Shown here one piece after another: positions 26,609-34,090 of a DNA stretch of 64,000 bases. Position numbers and translations under genes: made by a program. Position 1 is the stretch's first letter; the number at the start of each line of letters is the position of its first letter. The notes under the pieces were generated by a model. It did no database searches. It was given only the letters and a program-made list of their open reading frames with translations, and was not told the DNA's origin. Source of the stretch: Clostridia bacterium (GTDB lineage: Bacteria > Bacillota > Clostridia > Christensenellales > CAG-917); contig JAFZVB010000014.1 in assembly GCA_017618055.1 (NCBI GenBank), positions 197,663-261,662 of the forward strand, written 5' to 3'.

Positions 26609-28309
26609 TTATAATCCTTTCAACTCATCAATTACACACATTAACCAAAAAGCAGTATTTTCTCTCATTTTTTTTGCATCAGCAATACTATCAATATAAC
26701 TAGTATGGAAATGACCATTTCTGACAGCATGCACAAAACAAGTATAAAACGCAGTATGATGCTTACCATTTATATCATATTTAGGATCCCAATAGTAAAA
26801 AACACTATTATTAATGTTCTTACGAATTTCTTCCTCAAAAATATACTGAATTTGGTTATTACTTGATTCTTCAATTAATCTATTATTCAACATAATATCC
26901 AAGGAACCTAATTCTACTTTATAAAGTGCATCAGATTCAGTTAATTCATCTAGATTTTTATTATTGCAAACCAAATAACTATTATTTGATGTATAAAGAG
27001 TTTCTCCAGACAAATTTTTTAAAATAGATTCCTTAATAAATCTTTCAATTGATTTTATCTGAGCAGCAACAAAAAAAGTATAATCGCCTTTTAATTCATC
27101 ATCAATAGAGATATTCATTTCATCCATTTTCTTGAACAAATTCTCACCCGAAATAATTTGATTAACTAAAATATCATTATTTATAATCTTATTTATAGTT
27201 TTATCAATCAAATAATCTAAATCCACAATATTGCCAAACTTGCTATTTCTAATATCACTATTGTCCGTTTTAGAATATCCCAATTTAAAAAAATTCCTTA
27301 AAATATCCTCTTTTGATTCATTAGAGCAATCGCTGGATAGGCATAAAATTGACTTGACATAAGTGTTTTCACGATTTTGCAGTTCGCACTCCACACTATT
27401 TAATATCTCATCTACAAATTCTAACTTATTTTCTTGCTTAAAAATCATCTTTAATTTTTCAACTACATAATAAAGATCTAATTTATCTTTACCAGCCTTT
27501 TCACATTTTTCTTTATTAAGTTTATTGTATTTTTCTACAAAGCACCGAATAATCCTAATAAATTCCTTTGCATCTTCTTTATTAACATTATCATAGGATT
27601 TAATAAAATTACGCAAAATAACTTGTTGTTCAGTATTTTTATCATCTTCTATTGGAATAATATATAGAATTAGAGGCTGTGAGATTTCTTTGATTTTATT
27701 AATAGTTTTATTACTTTCATCTTCAAAATCAATAATGTTATTTGTTTTCCACTGTTCTAATAAATCCCTGAGTTTAACTAATGATGACTTTTGATAAGGT
27801 AGATTATCAAGAATACACTTTTTATTTTCAATGATTATATCAACAATATCATAATTATTAATACTGTTATGTTCAAAAAAACTATCAATATCACCATTTT
27901 TAAGAAACAATCTGCAGATATTTTTTTCTACCATATAATTATCTCGATCCAAATAACCTATTCCTTGTTCATCCTTATTAATAAGACAATCCTTTAGAAA
28001 ATATTCATAATATAATTCATCAATAGACAGAACAAGGTTTGCAAATCTTATTGCTTGTTGTCTATCATTACATTTTTTAAAGGCATTTGTTAATTTTTTT
28101 ATGTACTTACACCAATCTTTATATGAATAAATATTAGTATCACCTAAACCTAATTCTGATATATTATTAGATTTTTTATTATCCTTGAGGATCCCGCACT
28201 TTATCGCAGCATCATAAGCCTTATATCCTAGTTTTGCTAAAACCGGTGTTAAACGATCAAATGAAATAGTTTTTTCTAAAAAATCATTAAATTCTTTATA
28301 ATTTGGCAT
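26609..28309 (-). CDS. Large uncharacterised protein with candidate C-terminal HEPN motif
   Basis: I do not recognise a family for this 566-aa, very AT-rich, Lys/Asn/Ile-rich gene. It is almost wholly helical, with no signal peptide or membrane segment. Near the C-terminus, FVHAVRNGHFHTSYI contains RNGHFH (R530 to H535), fitting the R-x4-6-H motif of HEPN RNases where Asn usually follows Arg; the surrounding helices fit as well. Such proteins are common in abortive infection and RNA-cleaving toxins. GGGGGA stands upstream of ATG at 28309. A longer TTG reading (28339) is unlikely. The gene stands between a GH26/MmcQ block and a tRNA cluster, an accessory position. A defence role is inference. 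Confidence 0.6.
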   Translation of the reverse strand: MPNYKEFNDFLEKTISFDRLTPVLAKLGYKAYDAAIKCGILKDNKKSNNISELGLGDTNIYSYKDWCKYIKKLTNAFKKCNDRQQAIRFANLVLSIDELYYEYFLKDCLINKDEQGIGYLDRDNYMVEKNICRLFLKNGDIDSFFEHNSINNYDIVDIIIENKKCILDNLPYQKSSLVKLRDLLEQWKTNNIIDFEDESNKTINKIKEISQPLILYIIPIEDDKNTEQQVILRNFIKSYDNVNKEDAKEFIRIIRCFVEKYNKLNKEKCEKAGKDKLDLYYVVEKLKMIFKQENKLEFVDEILNSVECELQNRENTYVKSILCLSSDCSNESKEDILRNFFKLGYSKTDNSDIRNSKFGNIVDLDYLIDKTINKIINNDILVNQIISGENLFKKMDEMNISIDDELKGDYTFFVAAQIKSIERFIKESILKNLSGETLYTSNNSYLVCNNKNLDELTESDALYKVELGSLDIMLNNRLIEESSNNQIQYIFEEEIRKNINNSVFYYWDPKYDINGKHHTAFYTCFVHAVRNGHFHTSYIDSIADAKKMRENTAFWLMCVIDELKGL

Positions 28310-28400
28310 AAAATAAAATCCCCCTTTTAATATAAACAATTATATAAAATAAAAAATTTTACAATAGTTATCATAAGTATAATATCAGAAACTTTCAAAT

Positions 28401-28432
28401 AAAAAAAGACCAATATTTCTATCGGTCTTTTG
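28401..28432 (-). terminator. Terminator of the five-tRNA leftward cluster
   Basis: Leftward stem AAAAGACC / GGTCTTTT with a 12-nt loop and a seven-T tail, directly after the tRNA-Lys 3' end. Confidence 0.85.
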
Positions 28433-28506
28433 GTGATCCATCGGAGATTCGAACTCCGGACCTTCACATTAAAAGTGTGTTGCTCTACCTGCTGAGCTAA
28501 TGGATC
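28431..28506 (-). tRNA. tRNA-Lys(TTT)
   Basis: A 76-nt cloverleaf, acceptor GATCCAT/ATGGATC, anticodon loop CTTTTAA, one A-A mismatch at the top of the anticodon stem, encoded CCA. Confidence 0.96.
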
Positions 28507-28508
28507 GG

Positions 28509-28583
28509 TGGCAGGGATGGCAGGATTCGAACCTACGAATGTCAGAATCAAAATCTGATGCCTTACCGCTTGGCGACATCCCT
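28509..28583 (-). tRNA. tRNA-Gln(TTG)
   Basis: A 75-nt cloverleaf, acceptor AGGGATG/CATCCCT, anticodon loop TTTTGAT, encoded CCA. It is two bases from tRNA-Lys. Confidence 0.96.
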
Positions 28584-28587
28584 ACGC

Positions 28588-28665
28588 TGGGGTGAGTGGT
28601 GGGACTCGAACCCACGGCCTCCAGGGCCACAACCTGGCGCTCTAACCAACTGAGCTATACCCACC
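28588..28665 (-). tRNA. tRNA-His(GTG)
   Basis: A 78-nt gene including the extra G(-1) opposite C73, the identity mark of tRNA-His. Anticodon loop TTGTGGC, encoded CCA. Confidence 0.96.
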
Positions 28666-28720
28666 ATTCTTTCTTTTAACTTTTAATGTACAATTTATGT
28701 CCAAGTTATTTATATTCTTC

Positions 28721-28797
28721 TGGCGAGCCTGAAGGGATTCGAACCCCCGACACACGGCTTAGAAGGCCGTTGCTCTATCCAGCTGAGCTACAGACTC
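28721..28797 (-). tRNA. tRNA-Arg(TCT)
   Basis: A 77-nt cloverleaf, acceptor GAGTCTG/CAGGCTC, anticodon loop CTTCTAA, encoded CCA. Confidence 0.97.
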
Positions 28798-28833
28798 ATA
28801 TTTTTATACTCGACACTTTCATGCCGAGTATAT

Positions 28834-28907
28834 TGGAGCAGGTGATGGGAATCGGACCCACGTAGCCAGCTTGGAAGGCTGGAGCACTACCATTGTGCTA
28901 CACCTGC
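28834..28907 (-). tRNA. tRNA-Gly(TCC) with atypical T-loop
   Basis: A 74-nt cloverleaf, acceptor GCAGGTG/CACCTGC, anticodon loop CTTCCAA, encoded CCA. The T-loop reads TCCGATT where TTCGATT is expected, giving C instead of the near-universal U (pseudouridine) at position 55. The D-loop GG that normally pairs with it is present. Everything else is regular, so it may still work. Confidence 0.93.
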
Positions 28908-28930
28908 ATACGCATTTTAAGTGCTTAAAA

Positions 28931-28959
28931 ATAATAACATACGAAAAAATAGTTGTCAA
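28931..28959 (-). promoter_or_regulatory. Promoter of the leftward tRNA cluster
   Basis: Minus strand consensus TTGACA (28954-28959), 17-bp spacer, TATTAT (28931-28936). Confidence 0.85.
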
Positions 28960-28990
28960 CGTTTTAACACATACTATATTAAAAAATTTG

Positions 28991-29019
28991 TTTACATTTT
29001 TGCGCCCTGCAAGTATAAT
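28991..29019 (+). promoter_or_regulatory. Promoter of tRNA-Leu
   Basis: TTTACA (28991-28996), 17-bp spacer, perfect TATAAT (29014-29019). It is divergent from the other tRNA promoter 32 bases away. Confidence 0.8.
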
Positions 29020-29031
29020 ATCATAGTACTT

Positions 29032-29114
29032 GCGGCTATGGTGAAATTGGCAGACACGCTAGATTTAGGTTCTAGTGCGAGAGCGTGTGGGTTCAAGTCC
29101 CTCTAGCCGCACCA
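29032..29114 (+). tRNA. tRNA-Leu(TAG)
   Basis: An 83-nt class II tRNA with a variable arm, acceptor GCGGCTA/TAGCCGC, anticodon loop TTTAGGT, encoded CCA. Confidence 0.97.
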
Positions 29115-29244
29115 TTTTTATATAATCCCCTTTTCTTAATTTTCCAATTTTTAAATTTTTTATATGATTTTTATTGTTTATAATCTATATTTCTATTTAA
29201 ATATTACAAAAATTGAATAAAAAATACGAAAATAAATATTCTTG

Positions 29245-29273
29245 TTGACTCTTGCCGCGAATTGCTATATATT
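29245..29273 (+). promoter_or_regulatory. Promoter of the ATPase/TOPRIM pair
   Basis: TTGACT (29245-29250), 17-bp spacer, TATATT (29268-29273), followed by AAGGAGA and ATG at 29300. The pair is transcribed on its own. Confidence 0.7.
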
Positions 29274-29299
29274 ATTACCAGAAAAGGAGAAATTTAAAA

Positions 29300-30757
29300 A
29301 TGGATTTCGAAAAAGATTTTTTAATGACAGAATCTCATGCTGAGCAATTACCTACTGTCAGAATTAAGCAAATTATTATTGAGAATTTTAAAAGTGTAAA
29401 GTATGGTGAAATTTTATTAGATTGTGGAAAACAATTTGTTCCATGTGGCACTAAATCAGACATATTGGGAATATATGGACAAAATGGTTCAGGGAAAACT
29501 GCTCTTATTGAAGCTCTTTCTATTCTTAAGAATTTAATGGCTGGAGCAGGAGTGCCAAGTGCATATGCAGATTGTGTAGCGATAGATGCTGAATATTCTC
29601 ACCTTTGTTTTACTTTTGATCTCCAATATCCATCTGGGGAAATAAGAGAATTAGAATATTCATTTAAACTTAACAAAGTAAAATTAAGTGATGAAGAAAA
29701 AGAAGAGCGTTATAAGCATGCTCCAGAAGACTTCCCTATTCCAGAAACTGCATATAGAGTTCACATATTTGATGAAATATTAAAATTATCATGCAAAGGA
29801 AATAATGTTAAAATGACTAAACAATTATTTGTTGATACATCAACTGACAATACTCCTTTTGGACCTGCAAATAAATTAAAGTTATTTGTAAATAATAATA
29901 AAGATACAATTCTTTCTTTAATGGTAAACAAGAAACTTACTGCAGAAAAATCACGTTCTTTTATTTTTAACAAAAAAACTCTTCAAATCTTTAAAGATAG
30001 TTCATTGTATTCTATTTATTTCCAAGTTCTTCTTGAGATGCGTTATTTTGCCTCATTATATTTCTATGTAATTGATACAAAATCAACTGGAATTATCCGT
30101 TTAAATTTTGCACAACCTATTTACACTAGGAGTGCACCTTTGCATTTCCCAGTAAATGATCCTTTAACATTTAGTGAAGAAGATTATAATGATGTTAACA
30201 GCATTTTTGAGAAACTTAGTAATGTTTTATCTCAAATAGTACCAGGATTAAAAATAGGCTTAAAAAAATTGGGCGAAAAAATTACACCAGATGGAGAAAA
30301 AGGTTGTTCCGTTGAACTTGTTTCATATCGCAACGATATTGAATTACCATTAAGAGACGAATCTGACGGAGTTAGAAAGATTATTTCAACACTTGCTCTT
30401 TTTGTTGCTGCATATAATGACCAATCATTTACTTTAGCAATAGATGAATTTGATGCAGGTGTTTTTGAATATCTACTCGGCGAGTTGCTACAGTTATTTG
30501 AGAAATCAGGAAAAGGACAATTTATTTTTACATCACATAATTTAAGACCTCTTGAGGTTATTAATCGTAAATTCTTAGTATTTACAACAACAAATCCAGA
30601 AAATAGATACTATAGATTAAAAGGAATTGGAAAAACAAATAATCTAAGGGATACTTATTTTAGAGAAATAATTCTTGGCGAACAAGACGAACAGATATAT
30701 AATAAAACAAAGCAATATAAAATTGAAGCAGCATTACAAAAGGCAAGGGATTTTTAA
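29300..30757 (+). CDS. AAA_15/AAA_21-type ABC ATPase, probable defence-system sensor
   Basis: A 485-aa SMC/OLD-like ATPase. After an N-terminal strand (IKQIIIENFKSVKYGEI) comes Walker A GIYGQNGSGKTALIEAL. The signature-like LRDESDGVRKIISTLALF, Walker B FTLAIDEFDAGVFEYLL, and the H-loop FTSHNLRPLEV follow in the C-terminal third. This order is typical of single-gene ATPases in OLD, PARIS (AriA) and AbiL-type systems. The start at 29300 has AAGGAGA; an upstream in-frame reading from 29252 would begin in the promoter. Six bases separate it from the TOPRIM-like gene. An anti-phage role is inferred from family and pairing. Confidence 0.85.
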   Translation: MDFEKDFLMTESHAEQLPTVRIKQIIIENFKSVKYGEILLDCGKQFVPCGTKSDILGIYGQNGSGKTALIEALSILKNLMAGAGVPSAYADCVAIDAEYSHLCFTFDLQYPSGEIRELEYSFKLNKVKLSDEEKEERYKHAPEDFPIPETAYRVHIFDEILKLSCKGNNVKMTKQLFVDTSTDNTPFGPANKLKLFVNNNKDTILSLMVNKKLTAEKSRSFIFNKKTLQIFKDSSLYSIYFQVLLEMRYFASLYFYVIDTKSTGIIRLNFAQPIYTRSAPLHFPVNDPLTFSEEDYNDVNSIFEKLSNVLSQIVPGLKIGLKKLGEKITPDGEKGCSVELVSYRNDIELPLRDESDGVRKIISTLALFVAAYNDQSFTLAIDEFDAGVFEYLLGELLQLFEKSGKGQFIFTSHNLRPLEVINRKFLVFTTTNPENRYYRLKGIGKTNNLRDTYFREIILGEQDEQIYNKTKQYKIEAALQKARDF

Positions 30758-30763
30758 TACATT

Positions 30764-31537
30764 ATGCAAAAAGGACAAAGACCAAAAAGAAAAGTTGTTT
30801 TATTCTTAGTAGAAGGAAAAACAGATATAAAAGCTCTTAGTTTAGGGATTTCTGCAATATATGAAGAAATTGATCCTGAAATAGAGGTTTTCTTCCCAAC
30901 AATTGTTGAGGATGGTTCCAATACTGGAGGAGATATTACATCAAGAAATGGCATTACACCTACCAATATTGAAGGATGTATTAATAAACTTTTCTTAGAA
31001 CCTTTCTACCAAGAAATGAAATTATATCCAAAAGACATTACAGAAATTGTTCAAATAGTCGATTTGGATGGTGCATTTGTCCCTAATGATTGCATTATTA
31101 CAGGAGACAATCCCAACGAAAAAGACAAACCTTTTTATTCTGATGAAAACATTATCACAAACAATGTTGCACATATTATAGAACGAAATGAGAAGAAACA
31201 AAGTAATTTGGCTGTTCTTACCTCTTTAAAAAATTTAAGAACAGGAAGCAAAACACCAAGTTATTCCATTTATTACTTTTCAAGTAATCTAGATCACTTT
31301 TTATATGGAAATGCAAACTTATTAGTCAAAGAAAAGCATGAAAACGCAGAAAAATTCTCATTGGATACCAGTCTAGATATAAATACATTTGTTGAAACAA
31401 TAAAAACGACCCCTGGAGCATTATTAGATATGACTTTTGAAGAATCTTGGGATTTTATAAAAGATGGAACAAATTCTCTTAAAAGACATTCAAATATCAA
31501 TATTTTGCTTGATAAACTTTTAGGTCAGATAAAGTAA
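30764..31537 (+). CDS. TOPRIM-like effector candidate partner of the ATPase
   Basis: A 257-aa protein. The N-terminus VVLFLVEGKTDIKAL has the conserved TOPRIM glutamate, and IVQIVDLDGAFV has a DxD motif about 80 residues later, the minimum for a TOPRIM nuclease fold. The middle and C-terminus are not recognised. Comparable two-gene arrangements are PARIS (AriA/AriB, whose TOPRIM part cleaves tRNA) and AbiL (AbiLi/AbiLii). The TOPRIM assignment rests on short motifs, so it is moderate. It ends with a strong bidirectional terminator, closing the two-gene operon. Confidence 0.65.
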   Translation: MQKGQRPKRKVVLFLVEGKTDIKALSLGISAIYEEIDPEIEVFFPTIVEDGSNTGGDITSRNGITPTNIEGCINKLFLEPFYQEMKLYPKDITEIVQIVDLDGAFVPNDCIITGDNPNEKDKPFYSDENIITNNVAHIIERNEKKQSNLAVLTSLKNLRTGSKTPSYSIYYFSSNLDHFLYGNANLLVKEKHENAEKFSLDTSLDINTFVETIKTTPGALLDMTFEESWDFIKDGTNSLKRHSNINILLDKLLGQIK

Positions 31538-31560
31538 TAAAAACAATTCTTTAAATAAAA

Positions 31561-31583
31561 TATACAAGCCTATGGCTTGTATA
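31561..31583. terminator. Bidirectional terminator between TOPRIM gene and folD
   Basis: Perfect 10-bp stem TATACAAGCC / GGCTTGTATA with a 3-nt loop, flanked by A-rich and T-rich tails, serving both convergent genes. Confidence 0.85.
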
Positions 31584-31617
31584 TTATTTTATAAAGTGAC
31601 AATAATCAACAATAACA

Positions 31618-32451
31618 CTATTTTACATATGCATTATATGTATTCTCAATGAGCATAGTTACTGTCATTGGTCCTACACCGCCTGGAACTGGAGTAATGA
31701 ATGAGCACTCTTCTTTCACATCTTCGAAGTCTACATCACCACAGAGTTTTCCATTTTCGTCTCTATCCATACCAACGTCTATAACCACTGCACCCTTTTT
31801 TAACATATTCTTTGTTACAAATTTAGCTTTGCCAATTGCAACACATAAAATATCTGCACTTGCACATACCTTGTCTAAATCTTTTGTTCTACTATGACAA
31901 ATTGTTACTGTGCAGTTTCTATTCATTAAGAGTTGGGCAAGTGGTTTGCCAACTAAATTACTTCTTCCAACAACTACTGCGTTCTTCCCTTCTAATGGTA
32001 TGTTATAGAAGTCCAAAATACGCATAACGCCACTAGGCGTACATGGGATAAACTCTGGTTTTCCAACCCATAACTTTCCCTTTTGAATATATCCGTTTCC
32101 ATCTACGTCTTTACTATCTGCAATCTCATTTACAAATCTATATTCGTTAAGATGTTTTGGAATTGGTAATTGAAGAATAATGCCATGAACTGAATCATCT
32201 TTGTTGAGTTTATCTATAGCCTCAGAAAGTTCTTCCTCTGTTGTATTCTCTGGCAATTGTACTAAAGTGGACTTAATACCAACCTCTGCGCAAGCGTTGA
32301 TTTTGTTTCTAACATAAACCTTACTTGCAGGATCTTCACCAACTAATATAACTGCAAGACCAATCTTATCTACTAATCCTTTTGCCTCTATATTGTTTCT
32401 AATTTGCTCTCTTGTTTTTGCAGCAACTAATTTTCCGTCTAATATTTGCAT
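31618..32451 (-). CDS. folD: Methylene-THF dehydrogenase/methenyl-THF cyclohydrolase
   Basis: Bifunctional one-carbon enzyme interconverting 5,10-methylene-THF and 10-formyl-THF. The 277-aa protein carries LVGEDPASKVYVRNKINAC (catalytic Tyr and Lys region), GIILQLPIPKHL, and GVMRILDFYNI. The NADP site is VVGRSNLVGKPLAQLL, and PVPGGVGPMTVTMLIENT lies near the end. It follows guaB by 11 bases with AAGGAG before the ATG. Formyl-THF feeds purine synthesis, so pairing with guaB makes sense. Confidence 0.97.
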   Translation of the reverse strand: MQILDGKLVAAKTREQIRNNIEAKGLVDKIGLAVILVGEDPASKVYVRNKINACAEVGIKSTLVQLPENTTEEELSEAIDKLNKDDSVHGIILQLPIPKHLNEYRFVNEIADSKDVDGNGYIQKGKLWVGKPEFIPCTPSGVMRILDFYNIPLEGKNAVVVGRSNLVGKPLAQLLMNRNCTVTICHSRTKDLDKVCASADILCVAIGKAKFVTKNMLKKGAVVIDVGMDRDENGKLCGDVDFEDVKEECSFITPVPGGVGPMTVTMLIENTYNAYVK

Positions 32452-32462
32452 ATTATATCTCC

Positions 32463-33968
32463 TTAGCTTCTAGGTGTTCTTTCTTTTGGTATAACGTCAT
32501 GGGCACCACCCTCTACAATAGATGTTGCAGATACGAGTGTTAATTTTGCACTCTTGTGGAATGTTGCTATATCTGTTGCACCACAGTTACACATTGTGGA
32601 CTTAATCTTGTTAAGAGTTCTTTCTACGTTGTCATGGAGTGAACCGGCATATGGAACATAACTGTCTACGCCTTCTTCAAATACCATTCCCTTCTTTTCT
32701 TCGCCAAGATCATATCTTTGCCAGTTTCTTGCTCTGTTGCTTCCTTCTCCCCAGTACTCTTTAACATATGCACCATTAATGAATAATTTATCTGTTGGAG
32801 ATTCGTCAAATCTTGCAAAGTATCTACCAAGCATTAAGAAGTCTGCACCCATTGCTAGAGCGAGTGTCATGTGGTAGTCATAAACAATACCACCATCTGA
32901 ACAAACTGGTACGTACACGCCAGTTTTCTTGTAATATTCATCTCTTGCCTTAACAACCTCGATAAGTGCTGTAGCTTGTCCTCTTCCAATACCCTTTTGT
33001 TCTCTTGTAATACAAATAGAACCACCACCAATACCAACTTTTACAAAGTCTGCACCAGCTTCTGCAAGGAAATTGAATCCGTCAGCGTCTACAACGTTTC
33101 CTGCGCCAACTCTAACCTTTCCGTTATATTTCTTCTTAATGAAGTCTATTGTTTGTTGTTGCCAAGCTGAGAAGCCCTCAGAGCTATCTATACATAGTAC
33201 ATCTGCACCCGCTTCAACTAATGCAGGAACTCTCTTTTCATAGTCTCTTGTATTAATACCAGCGCCAACTATAAATCTCTTCTCACTATCTAGAACTTCT
33301 AAAGGATGAGTTTTGTGTGAGTCATAGTCTTTTCTAAAGACTAAGTAACATAAATTTCCATTCTTATCTACTATTGGAAGTGCATTGATTTTATGGTCCC
33401 AGATAATATCATTACATTCAGATAATGTAGTTCCTTCTTGAGCTGTAACTAAACGAGACAAAGGTGTCATATACTTTTCTACAGTATCTGCTAAATCTAC
33501 TTTGCCTGGTCTATAATCTCTGCTTGTTAAAATACCAACGAGTTTTCCATTCGGTGATCCATCTTCTGTTACTGGCATTGTGTTATGTCCAGTATTGTTT
33601 TTAATGGTCATAACTTCTTTAAGTGTTGTCTTTGGAGTTATTGTGCTATCTGACACAACAAATCCTGCTTTGTATTTCTTAACCTTTGCGACCATTTTTG
33701 CTTCGTCTTCTATAGACTGAGAACAATAAATGAAAGAAATACCACCCTCTTGTGCGAGAGCAACAGCCATTCTGTCATTTGAAACAGATTGCATAATAGC
33801 AGAAACAAGAGGTATCTTAAGAGTAATTTCACTCTTTTCACCCTTCTTGAATTTAACTAAAGGTGTTTCCAAAGTAACTGCACTTGGTACACAATCTGGA
33901 CCAGTATAGCCTGGTACTAATAGATACTCGTTAAATGTTCTTGATGGTTCATCATAAATAATTGCCAT
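32463..33968 (-). CDS. guaB: Inosine-5'-monophosphate dehydrogenase
   Basis: Oxidises IMP to XMP, the committed step to GMP. The 501-aa protein contains the TIM barrel with catalytic Cys in [22 protein letters not shown] and the IMP site [12 protein letters not shown]. Two CBS domains sit in the middle (about 95-220; TSRDYR and VFRKDYDSH loops). The N-terminus ([12 protein letters not shown]) and the flap region differ from Bacillus GuaB and resemble a divergent bacterial subgroup. A hairpin with a T-run lies immediately before its Shine-Dalgarno. Confidence 0.95.
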   Translation of the reverse strand: MAIIYDEPSRTFNEYLLVPGYTGPDCVPSAVTLETPLVKFKKGEKSEITLKIPLVSAIMQSVSNDRMAVALAQEGGISFIYCSQSIEDEAKMVAKVKKYKAGFVVSDSTITPKTTLKEVMTIKNNTGHNTMPVTEDGSPNGKLVGILTSRDYRPGKVDLADTVEKYMTPLSRLVTAQEGTTLSECNDIIWDHKINALPIVDKNGNLCYLVFRKDYDSHKTHPLEVLDSEKRFIVGAGINTRDYEKRVPALVEAGADVLCIDSSEGFSAWQQQTIDFIKKKYNGKVRVGAGNVVDADGFNFLAEAGADFVKVGIGGGSICITREQKGIGRGQATALIEVVKARDEYYKKTGVYVPVCSDGGIVYDYHMTLALAMGADFLMLGRYFARFDESPTDKLFINGAYVKEYWGEGSNRARNWQRYDLGEEKKGMVFEEGVDSYVPYAGSLHDNVERTLNKIKSTMCNCGATDIATFHKSAKLTLVSATSIVEGGAHDVIPKERTPRS

Positions 33969-33981
33969 ATTTTATCTCCTT

Positions 33982-34012
33982 AAAAAATGAGCAGCGTTGT
34001 TACATTCGCTGC
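33982..34012 (-). terminator. Terminator-like hairpin in the guaB leader
   Basis: Stem GCAGCG / CGCTGC (33991-33996 and 34007-34012, 10-nt loop), followed leftward by TCATTTTTT, just two bases before the guaB AAGGAG. It could end the upstream lipoprotein transcript or act as an attenuator for guaB. Confidence 0.6.
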
Positions 34013-34090
34013 CCAATTTTACATAGTTATATAACCCATTTAAGGTTTTGTTTTGTTAGTATTAAGAATCCGATGTTCTTTAGTGTCATA

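Noticed and set aside
26609..31537. Integrated phage or transposon as source of the accessory genes
   Set aside because: No integrase, transposase, structural phage gene or flanking repeat can be seen in the region.
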